Below, piece by piece: positions 57,444 through 64,000 of a stretch of 64,000 nt of DNA. The position numbers and the translations under genes are program-made. The notes below the pieces were generated by a model, which saw only the letters and a program-made list of their open reading frames with translations, did no database searches and was not told where the DNA came from. Source of the stretch: Pseudodesulfovibrio alkaliphilus (GTDB lineage: Bacteria; Desulfobacterota; Desulfovibrionia; Desulfovibrionales; Desulfovibrionaceae). The DNA is taken from contig NZ_WODC01000006.1 in NCBI RefSeq assembly GCF_009729555.1, positions 156,636 through 220,635 of the forward strand. Reading direction: 5' to 3'. How positions within the stretch are numbered: position 1 is the stretch's first letter; every line of letters starts with the position of its first letter.

Positions 57444-57628
57444 CCATGGCTATTGCCGTGACCTTGAGTACGGTTTTGTCAGCATTGAAAACCACTTTAG
57501 CGGCAACGTCCACCAAATCAACAATGGGCGGGAGTTCTGCGGATGGCCCGGCTGGCACTTCCTGCGAGAAGTGCTCATAACTGGAAAACGCCGCGTTCGG
57601 CACCATGAGCGACAGCAGGGCAATGGTT
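57444..57628 (-). other. Coding-like stretch beside the transposase fragment
   Basis: About 185 bp on the minus strand, in frame from an ATG at 57606 (MVPNAAFSSYEHFSQEVPAG) up to the transposase junction. The sequence reads as a plausible protein (ELPPIVDLVDVAAKVVFN) but matches no family I know and has no ribosome-binding site. It may be the truncated end of a gene interrupted by the IS. Confidence 0.35.
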
Positions 57629-60409
57629 TCATGGAACGGATTGCGGACAACACAGGGATCCGCCGACCGTCTCTGCTGCGAAAGCCTCCTCCTGTCGGGT
57701 GGTCCAGAACCTGAGAACACTGCCGCAATATACAACCTTCGGATTCAACTCCCCAAGCATCGGCACTGCCTGAAGGATCTCATGAAACCGCTCAACTGCG
57801 CACTTTACGTGCTCCTGTGAGTTGCCGTGCATGAAGATGTCGTAATTGAGTCTTGCCAAGTCAATGGTCGAGCCCATGCGGGCCATGGCCCCCATATATA
57901 CAATCTTTCGCTCGTGGTCGGACAGTGGCGGTTCCGGCACAGCGGCATTGAGAAAGAGAATTGCGCCCGGGACCGGGGAACCCGGGCCGCATTCGACGAC
58001 CCGCATGAGCATATCCCAAGGCGCACCGCCACCGGACTTGGAATGGAACATGCCGATCTGCTCGTGGAGCGATCGCCTGTAAAGCAGGCCGGTCATGGAT
58101 TGGGGATGCATCCAGAGGGAAGCCGGCGTGAGGCTCTTGGCCTTGTGCAGTTCCCTGGATGTTCCCAATGAGAGCAAGATACTCCCATTGGCGAACACCG
58201 ATCCGGCCTCCACAGGGCACAGCAAGGCTTCAAGATAGGTTTCGGGCAGGATCGACTCCGCCGGGCACCATGTCAAATACGTCCCGTTGGCGTGGGTGAG
58301 CAGCGTGTTGTGCACGGATGCCTTGTTTCTGGTGTTATTAACCACGCAGAGTTGCATCTCCATGTCTGGAAATCCTTCAGCCATGGCGGCGATGGCAGCC
58401 ACCTGATCCTCGGGTGCGGCCATGACCACCTCAAAGTCTCGTATGGTCTGTCCGCGAAGGGAATTCAGAAGTATACTTAGCCGAACCGGATTCTCGACGG
58501 CAACCAGCACAGACACCTTCCGGCCCTCCTGGGGTTCAGGGATCCCCATGACCGGTCGTCCCACGGGACCGTTGGCGATGATCATGGGAGACGGGAAATG
58601 GGTGAACTCGGTCAGCCGGATCATTCGCTCCCACGTCTTTTTCAGGCTTGCGCCCCTAGCGAAGCCACCCGCCCTTTCAATCAGCTCGCGTGTAAAAAAA
58701 GCCACGTCGCCAACGAAGTTGAACTCCCTCAGCCGTTGCGCATCCGGCTGCCCAAAGTGCAACCGACTGCCCACGCCGCCGGTATTTAAGCAGTTTCCGA
58801 TGTAGAAATGGGGCGGTCCCATGTAGTAATAATCCTCGCCGCGAGGGTCCTGGTAAAACTGGTAGCCGTCGCAATAGGCGAACCCGGAAGACGGCGACGA
58901 CTCCAGAGCCCGGCGCAGGTTGTAAATGAAATCCTCGGTGTACCTGTACTCGGGGGACACGGTGGCTATGTAATCCCCCTGGCTTTCCTCGAACCCGGCA
59001 GCCAGCATTTCACCGAGCTTCATTCTCTGCAAGGGGATGCGACGGACACGGAAGTCGTCGTCATAGTCCTCGCAAACGGCAGCGGCCATGCCCGTTTCGT
59101 CAGTGTCCAGGATCAGAATCTCGAAACAACCAATCTGGTCAATGAGGGAAACGAGTGCCTTGCGCATGGCCACGCCGCCCCGATGAATGGGCATCAGTAT
59201 GGACACTTCGGGGAGAACCGCCGACTTGTCGAACGCCATTCCGGTCCGCTCATACAGATCGAGGGGTGTCCCGGGGCGATCCCCATATATCTCGTGGTAC
59301 ATGGCGTCGTATCGGGCCGCCATCTCTGGATGCCTATCAAGTGCATCCACGAGATCCTCGGCGCCGGGTCGCATGTCCACCAGCATTCTTTTACCGTCAT
59401 TGTACACTGTGTACTTCCAGTCGTTGTCGCGCAAGCATACGCTTTGTACGCCGGACGGACACTCCCCGCCGATGACATGTTTGGGATGGTTCGGCTTGAC
59501 GGCCCACTGCACCTCTATGGGCCGGCCCCGGTGCTCCATTCCATGAATCATGACCGGCAGGAGGCTGACCCCCATGGCCTTCATGTCATCAATGCCGACC
59601 ATATCTAGGAGGGTCGGGGCAAGATCGATATTGCCAACCACGCCGCGAAACACCCGCGGCTCGATCCCCTTGCAATGAAATACCGTCGGAACTCGGATGC
59701 GCGATTCGGCAAACGAGCCGCCATGCCGTTTTTCAAACACAACAAAATCCTCGTTAAGTGTCACCCCATGGTCTGAATTGATCAGGATAATACCGTTGTC
59801 CCCCAAATCGAGCCTGGCGACGATGGACCGGACCTCCTCAGCCACCTCCTGCACATGGTGTAGGTACTTCTCCCCTGTCCAGACACTGGCCGACTCTCCG
59901 CCGTATTCGTGGAGATGGTCCAAATGCATGTAAAGGAACTTGTGTTCATCGTGCTTCTTGAAGCGATCAAGAAAAGCGACTCTTTCCGACGCGTCGAAAC
60001 TCATATTGGGTGTTTCCAGCAAGCTCCCGTAGCCGCCTTCAAACACATCGAAACCGGACTTGGGATGGCAGGAATAGGTGTTCATGTCGTCCCAGCGGTA
60101 CGTGCGGTAGCCGTGATACTTGAGGATGTCGGCCAATGTGACGGCATCCGGATGAAACTGAGGAATGCAGTTGGCGGTCTGGGTCGGCACCCGGCACAGG
60201 TCCGGAGTCAGGCTGGTGAGAAAAGAAGCTGATGATGGCATGGTTGACTGCGCTGCCGCAATGCAGTTGGGAAAGAACGCTCCAGAATACATCAATTCGT
60301 CAATGTAATTATCCGGCACGCTTTCATTGCCTGTGGCACGAAAGCTATCGCAGCGCAGACCATCAATGCATATCCAGACGATATTCCTTTTTTTACGTTT
60401 AAATTCCAT
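57629..60409 (-). CDS. Alkaline-phosphatase-superfamily domain fused to two GT2-like domains
   Basis: 926 residues. N-terminal sulfatase/phosphotransferase-like domain (~1-400): metal Asp16 in WICIDGLRCDS, putative nucleophile Thr56 in QSTMPSSASF, MHLDHLHEY (~161) and NSDHGVT (Asp213, His214). The sulfatase C/S-x-P-x-R motif is absent, so this is not a sulfatase; Thr suits a phosphotransferase. Two GT-A-like domains follow (~430-640 with VSILMPIHRGG; ~670-900 with KVSVLVAVENP), without a clear DXD. ATG 60409 starts at MEFKRKK; a longer frame to 60634 overlaps the next gene. It may transfer a phospho-headgroup and sugars. Confidence 0.75.
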   Translation of the reverse strand: MEFKRKKRNIVWICIDGLRCDSFRATGNESVPDNYIDELMYSGAFFPNCIAAAQSTMPSSASFLTSLTPDLCRVPTQTANCIPQFHPDAVTLADILKYHGYRTYRWDDMNTYSCHPKSGFDVFEGGYGSLLETPNMSFDASERVAFLDRFKKHDEHKFLYMHLDHLHEYGGESASVWTGEKYLHHVQEVAEEVRSIVARLDLGDNGIILINSDHGVTLNEDFVVFEKRHGGSFAESRIRVPTVFHCKGIEPRVFRGVVGNIDLAPTLLDMVGIDDMKAMGVSLLPVMIHGMEHRGRPIEVQWAVKPNHPKHVIGGECPSGVQSVCLRDNDWKYTVYNDGKRMLVDMRPGAEDLVDALDRHPEMAARYDAMYHEIYGDRPGTPLDLYERTGMAFDKSAVLPEVSILMPIHRGGVAMRKALVSLIDQIGCFEILILDTDETGMAAAVCEDYDDDFRVRRIPLQRMKLGEMLAAGFEESQGDYIATVSPEYRYTEDFIYNLRRALESSPSSGFAYCDGYQFYQDPRGEDYYYMGPPHFYIGNCLNTGGVGSRLHFGQPDAQRLREFNFVGDVAFFTRELIERAGGFARGASLKKTWERMIRLTEFTHFPSPMIIANGPVGRPVMGIPEPQEGRKVSVLVAVENPVRLSILLNSLRGQTIRDFEVVMAAPEDQVAAIAAMAEGFPDMEMQLCVVNNTRNKASVHNTLLTHANGTYLTWCPAESILPETYLEALLCPVEAGSVFANGSILLSLGTSRELHKAKSLTPASLWMHPQSMTGLLYRRSLHEQIGMFHSKSGGGAPWDMLMRVVECGPGSPVPGAILFLNAAVPEPPLSDHERKIVYMGAMARMGSTIDLARLNYDIFMHGNSQEHVKCAVERFHEILQAVPMLGELNPKVVYCGSVLRFWTTRQEEAFAAETVGGSLCCPQSVP

Positions 60410-60429
60410 ATGAGCTACGGCTCTTGTGT

Positions 60430-61146
60430 TTAATAGGTCAGTGTGACGTTGAAGCGATACTCGGCCATGGGATAGCTGGGCAGGTCGCACTCCACGAAGG
60501 ATATATTCATCTCGAACTCTCGGGCAAAATCCGCAAAGAAGGAGCGCGGGTAGTACAGGTGGCGGTAGGGCCCGTCCTGGCTGGTGGGATATTCCTCGCC
60601 CTTGTAGACCACATTGCGTCGATAGGACTCGCATGCGTCCATAGTGGCCATGTCCGGCACGTCGAGAATCATGGCCCGACCATCAGACTTCATGACGCGC
60701 AAGATCTCCAGCATGGCGGTACGGGCGTAGGCAAGGTCGCTGAAATAGAAAAACACTCCGTGACTGAACACCGCGTTAAACATGCTGTCGCCAAAGGGTA
60801 TTGCAGAGGCCTCCCCCGTCTTGAACACCCCCTCGGGTATAGCCTTGGATGCTGTCTCGATCAGGGATTTGGAATAGTCCATGCCATACAATGATGCCCC
60901 TATCTCCCGAAACGGCCACAGCATGGCCCCTGCGCCGCACCCCACCTCGCAGATCACATCGCTGGCTGAAATGCGGAGCTGATCCCGGATGAGCCCGGCC
61001 TGGCGAAACCAGTCGCCAACGTTGATGCAGCCGGTTCTGGCGTCGAAGCCATCGGCCTTCATGAGGCTTTCAAGGTTGTGTTGCTCGACCTCGGCTCCCT
61101 TGCGGGTCCAAACGTCGATCCACCTGTTATCCCGTATACATTCCAT
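60430..61146 (-). CDS. SAM-dependent methyltransferase
   Basis: 238 residues, class I. SAM motif I is ICEVGCGAGAMLWPF (~65-79), acidic motif after GMDYSKSLIE (~88), and motif post-I region SHGVFFYFSDL (~120). It lies 20 bp before the fusion-protein gene and 12 bp after the cytidylyltransferase fusion. If the neighbours make CDP-ethanolamine, this could methylate the amino group, but O-methylation of a sugar is equally possible. Confidence 0.8.
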   Translation of the reverse strand: MECIRDNRWIDVWTRKGAEVEQHNLESLMKADGFDARTGCINVGDWFRQAGLIRDQLRISASDVICEVGCGAGAMLWPFREIGASLYGMDYSKSLIETASKAIPEGVFKTGEASAIPFGDSMFNAVFSHGVFFYFSDLAYARTAMLEILRVMKSDGRAMILDVPDMATMDACESYRRNVVYKGEEYPTSQDGPYRHLYYPRSFFADFAREFEMNISFVECDLPSYPMAEYRFNVTLTY

Positions 61147-61158
61147 TGTCCTCTCCTC

Positions 61159-62982
61159 CTAAGCGGCGATCTTGCCACCCAAGTACGCAAGCCCGTCGGC
61201 CAGGGCCGAAACAAGGTGCCTGTTCTCCTCGGGCGTTTTCAAGGCAACGCGGATGAAGCGATCAGGAATCAGCCCCGGCTTTGATGCCAGATCCTTGATC
61301 AAAATGTCATGTCTTGTGAAAAGATATTCTTGCAATGCGGCCCCCGAGGTCCACGATGGCAACTTGCAGCAGAAGTAATTGGCATGGGACGGATATACTA
61401 TCAGGTCCGGGACTCCCTCGAGGAGCCCCTGCATCTCAGCGCGGTCGCGGATCAATTGCGTCCGAGAGGCCGCATACTCCTTTTTGTATTTGGGCAGGAT
61501 ATTGATGAAGTGCTGGGCAACGGAGTTGATGTGCCAGATGGGCAGCAGGTCGCGCATTTCCGCTATGAACCCGGTGTTGCCCGACGCCGCATAGCCCAGC
61601 CGCAGGCCGGGAATGCCCAGGTCCTTGCTCAGGCTTCGGACGATGACCAGATTCGGGTGGTTGGCCAATTCATCCAGTAAGGACGGGCCGCTGTCCGTGG
61701 CAATAAAATCCGCGAACGATTCGTCCAGGATAAACATCTTGAGATGCTTCAATGCGTTGAGCATATACCGGAGCTCTTCCTTACTGAAATACGCCCCGGT
61801 GGGGTTGTTCGGATTGACCAGGACCAACGCGTCCGAATGGGATCTGATGGTCTCCTCGACAATCCTAAGCGGGGCATGCCCCAGAGTGTCTGGATCGGGC
61901 TGAACCACATGGAGCCGCTCATCGGGCAGACTTCGACGGTATTCGTCAAAGCCGGGAGCGAGCACGGCGAACTTCTTCGCATACCTCTTGAGCGTAGCGA
62001 TGATCTCGGAACCGCCATTCGCGACGGCAAGCTGAGACGTGTCGATACGTGCCCAGTTGGCCAAGGATTCGTTGATCTCCAACTGGCCAGCCGGGTAGTT
62101 CCGCAACAAGTCGCTCAGATTGAGGCGGAGCTCGTTTATCAAGCTGGTCGGCGGAAAATAGGAATTGTAAAGGTAGGCGAAGTCGTTGAAACCGTAGCGC
62201 CAATAGCCACCGTAAATGGAGCGCACCTTACTGAGCAGCGAAGCGCTGTCCGTCACATAGGCCTCTGCCCGCTGCAAGTCGGTGAAGTCGTCGATCTCGA
62301 ACCAGCGATGCGGGGCGCACACGTGGGCCTTCAACTCCTGGTTGCCCATGTAAATAAGCACGGCCAACACCAACTCGTAATACTCGTTCTGTCCCCGAGC
62401 CTTTATATACAAGTCCATTGTGGGCCTAAACAGTTCGCGCAGGTATTTTCCCGTGAACGTGTATATGTTCACGGTCTTGTATTTGTCGTAATGATTGAAA
62501 CTCTCCCCTTGATCCTTGGGAGTAATCATGCGGACAAGCTCCTTCTCCGGGGATAACTCCACCACGGTTCCGTCCATGTACGGCTGGAAACGGTCTACGA
62601 CGACCATATTCTCGAACGGTTTCGACAGCATCGAATCGATGAGCCCCCCCTCAAAGAAAACGTCGCATTCGAGCAGCATGGTGTCGCGATCCCACATGTC
62701 GCGGGTCAGCCACAGGGAATAAATATTGTTGGTGGAATCCCACCGGGGGTTTTCGACGTAGACAATCTCAATGCCGTTCCACTCGTCGCCAAGCCGATTC
62801 ATGACGGTTTCGCCTTTGTAGCCAACCACAACAATGAACCGCTCGATCGAATATTTGGACAATATGTTCAAAGCATTGACTATAAGCGGGGTTCCGTTGA
62901 CCTCCACCAACGGCTTGGGAACAGTGTCGGTGATAGGACTGAGCCTGTCTCCGCGTCCTGCCGCCAGGATAATGACCTGCAT
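61159..62982 (-). CDS. LicC-like cytidylyltransferase fused to PLP aminotransferase/decarboxylase
   Basis: 607 residues. Residues 1-240 are a nucleotidyltransferase: LAAGRGDRLSPIT (~6-18), KPL (Lys23), the LicC/PntC block STNNIYSLW (~83-91) and LLECDVFF with Asp107. Residues ~260-607 are a fold-type I PLP enzyme of the HisC/CobD group: NPNNPTG (~390), ILDESFADF (Asp420), PLP-lysine 453 in RSLSKDLGIPGLRLGY. ATG 62982 has GAGGAG upstream. Such fusions are known where a phospho-aminoalcohol or aminoethylphosphonate is made and CDP-activated. First gene behind a sigma54 promoter. Confidence 0.85.
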   Translation of the reverse strand: MQVIILAAGRGDRLSPITDTVPKPLVEVNGTPLIVNALNILSKYSIERFIVVVGYKGETVMNRLGDEWNGIEIVYVENPRWDSTNNIYSLWLTRDMWDRDTMLLECDVFFEGGLIDSMLSKPFENMVVVDRFQPYMDGTVVELSPEKELVRMITPKDQGESFNHYDKYKTVNIYTFTGKYLRELFRPTMDLYIKARGQNEYYELVLAVLIYMGNQELKAHVCAPHRWFEIDDFTDLQRAEAYVTDSASLLSKVRSIYGGYWRYGFNDFAYLYNSYFPPTSLINELRLNLSDLLRNYPAGQLEINESLANWARIDTSQLAVANGGSEIIATLKRYAKKFAVLAPGFDEYRRSLPDERLHVVQPDPDTLGHAPLRIVEETIRSHSDALVLVNPNNPTGAYFSKEELRYMLNALKHLKMFILDESFADFIATDSGPSLLDELANHPNLVIVRSLSKDLGIPGLRLGYAASGNTGFIAEMRDLLPIWHINSVAQHFINILPKYKKEYAASRTQLIRDRAEMQGLLEGVPDLIVYPSHANYFCCKLPSWTSGAALQEYLFTRHDILIKDLASKPGLIPDRFIRVALKTPEENRHLVSALADGLAYLGGKIAA

Positions 62983-63040
62983 TGCTCCTCCTCGTGGATT
63001 AAGAGGCAATTGTTGCTGCATTTTTTAACACGGGCATCAT

Positions 63041-63058
63041 ATGCAATAAACAGGCCAA
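63041..63058 (-). promoter_or_regulatory. Sigma54 promoter of the CDP-headgroup operon
   Basis: On the minus strand TTGGCC...TTGCAT: GG at 63056-63055 and GC at 63044-63043 with exactly 10 bp between, and the conserved TTGCA. Predicted transcript start ~63031, ~50 nt before ATG 62982. Confidence 0.7.
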
Positions 63059-63059
63059 C

Positions 63060-63311
63060 TGGCCAGCCCAAGCCGGGCGGAGATGCCTTGCTGAAATCTG
63101 TCCGGCGACAAGCCAGGGAAGTGGGGCCCAGAAATGGCACCAGCAAAGATGGCTGCCGACGGAAAATGCTGCGCGGAAAAGCACAGAGGGAACACAGGCA
63201 CTAGAAGAGTACTTCGGGAAGGTTGTTTGAATCTTGCGGCGACATTTCGGTATCCAAACGATGTGATACTTTCAGTCCAACTGCGCGTACATAGGCTTGA
63301 ATTGCTCTTCA
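63060..63311. other. Region upstream of the sigma54 promoter
   Basis: 252 bp without a gene. No activator-site repeat recognised. Short frames on both strands lack ribosome-binding sites and domains. Confidence 0.5.
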
Positions 63312-63364
63312 TTTAAAGCCTCTCCTGTGCTCACTCTGAGCAGCTCATCAGGGGAGGCTTTAAA
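63312..63364. repeat. Long stem-loop with 16-bp stem
   Basis: Stem 63312-63327 with 63349-63364 (16 pairs, one G-T) and an inner 6-bp stem TGCTCA/TGAGCA (63328-63333, 63337-63342). No T-tract on either side, so not a standard terminator. Confidence 0.8.
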
Positions 63365-63393
63365 CTATTCCCACAAAAGTCAAATTTTACTGG

Positions 63394-63414
63394 TCTCCCA
63401 GCAAAGCTGGGGGA
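63394..63414. repeat. 9-bp hairpin with AAA loop
   Basis: 63394-63402 with 63406-63414, one G-T pair, loop of three A. A short TTT follows on the plus strand; it could be a weak terminator. Confidence 0.6.
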
Positions 63415-63528
63415 TTTCTCATCGGATTAACCAGCTGCTATCATCACCGGCAATCGAAGGCAGCCCGGCATATCCCTTGAGCCGGAGCCGCCTCCGCCAT
63501 CCCTCTCGCCGTCGCCTGCGTGGATGAC

Positions 63529-63614
63529 GACGCAAGCAAAGTCGCTGGGGCAAGGCCGTCCGGCGAAGACGGACGCCCGAAGGGCTCGGCCTTGCCCCGG
63601 CGGCTGCTTGCGTC
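63529..63614. repeat. Y-shaped palindrome (27-bp stem with two internal hairpins)
   Basis: Outer stem 63529-63538 with 63605-63614 (10 bp), a two-base bulge (63539-63540), then 63541-63557 with 63588-63604 (17 pairs, two G-T). Inside are two hairpins: GTCCG/CGGAC (63558-63562, 63570-63574) and GCCC-GAA-GGGC (63575-63585). Nearly every base pairs. No gene product explains it. Confidence 0.85.
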
Positions 63615-63749
63615 ACGCTCGCGGAAAAATCGGCGGGAGGAGCAAATATCTTGTCGCTGGAGCTTGCGCGGAGGTTTCGTGGCGTCATATGGTGGGGTAT
63701 ATCCGCTGGATACATCGGTCACCAAAAGGAGGTATGACGCACCCAAGGC

Positions 63750-63788
63750 GCGTTCATAAGTTTTGACGAAGTCTAAACTGATGAACGC
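63750..63788. repeat. Inverted repeat with 13 of 14 paired positions
   Basis: GCGTTCATAAGTTT (63750-63763) pairs with AAACTGATGAACGC (63775-63788), one mismatch, loop of 11 nt. Confidence 0.75.
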
Positions 63789-63899
63789 TTATAGTGGCAC
63801 TAACATGCCGTAACACCAAGCACTTCGCTGCCGTTCATTTCCAAACGGCACAGTTTCACATCCAAACGCCAGACTGGAACACAGCACCCCCGCCGGACA

Positions 63900-63927
63900 A
63901 ACGACAGGTATCTAGAAATCTGTCGTT
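63900..63927. repeat. 28-bp palindrome
   Basis: AACGACAG (63900-63907) and CTGTCGTT (63920-63927) with a near-palindromic TATCTAGAAA core; 12 of 14 positions are symmetric. Shape suits a dimeric DNA-binding protein. Confidence 0.7.
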
Positions 63928-64000
63928 GTCGCAATTCCCCCACGGCCACCGCTTATGCGCAGGACGAACGAGCCTGCGTGGTGGCACCCTTTATTGAATG

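Noticed and set aside
57193..57735. 180-residue minus-strand frame across the IS junction
   Set aside because: It joins an unknown stretch to an out-of-frame reading of the transposase; an artefact of the junction.
57629..60409. Annotation of the fusion protein as a sulfatase
   Set aside because: The formylglycine motif is absent; only the metal-binding framework of the superfamily remains.
63520..63766. Small genes of about 80-100 residues on either strand in the palindromic region
   Set aside because: They run straight through the Y-shaped palindrome, are Arg/Pro/Gly-rich, overlap in several frames and show no domain.

Overview
The window looks like a chromosomal segment of a Gram-negative dissimilatory sulfate reducer of the Desulfovibrio/Pseudodesulfovibrio type. 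The main reason is the block at 4-23.5 kb: a sensor kinase and sigma54 activator followed by pyruvate:ferredoxin oxidoreductase, lactate permease, two different lactate dehydrogenase systems, pta and ackA. This is the gene order of the organic-acid oxidation region of D. vulgaris (DVU3022-DVU3033). The coding DNA is GC-rich, with a Mrp/Mbh-type antiporter operon and a UGA-containing (selenocysteine) peroxiredoxin. No rRNA, tRNA or CRISPR array was seen.

Layout. 1-3.8 kb: end of an aromatic-type amino-acid permease, aspartate ammonia-lyase, an RlpA lipoprotein and a convergent glycine-zipper lipoprotein. 4-23.5 kb: LurS/LurR-like two-component system, HU, then por-lctP-glcD-glcF-pta-ackA-lldG-lldH. 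Lactate is imported, oxidised to pyruvate, converted to acetyl-CoA plus reduced ferredoxin, and then to acetate with ATP. The por upstream region has a sigma54-like -24/-12 element and repeated candidate activator sites, and several gene junctions carry hairpins. 23.9-27.2 kb: an MCP, a Dabb protein, a small zinc-ribbon-like protein and a periplasmic solute-binding protein. 27.5-36.4 kb: a nine-gene Mrp/Mbh-type antiporter operon with three NuoL/M/N-like subunits, then a cyclic-nucleotide-binding protein and an OmpR-type regulator. 36.4-45.2 kb: a hexapeptide-repeat protein, a PsiE-like protein, a P-type cation ATPase, arsenate reductase, the selenocysteine peroxiredoxin, an ArsR regulator and an ABC-2 exporter. 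45.4-49.4 kb: an MCP, then a lower-GC MarR/MFS pair with two copies of a shared putative operator.

49.5-63 kb is a surface-glycan region on the minus strand. One operon encodes CDP-6-deoxyhexose synthesis (cytidylyltransferase, 4,6-dehydratase, 3,5-epimerase-like protein), a C-methyltransferase and a PAPS-type sulfotransferase. A second pair encodes a sugar epimerase/reductase and a glycosyltransferase-like protein. A third set, behind a near-consensus sigma54 promoter, encodes a LicC-like cytidylyltransferase fused to a PLP enzyme, a methyltransferase, and an alkaline-phosphatase-superfamily domain fused to two GT2-like domains. A decayed IS1634-type transposase fragment sits between sets two and three. 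I infer that the third set adds a CDP-activated amino-alcohol or phosphonate headgroup to a glycan.

The last ~0.7 kb (63.3-64.0 kb) has no convincing gene but holds at least five strong palindromes, including a Y-shaped structure with a 27-bp stem. This is the least explained part of the window. The best candidates for follow-up are this palindromic region, the fused CDP-headgroup cassette, and the selenocysteine peroxiredoxin that lacks its resolving cysteine.
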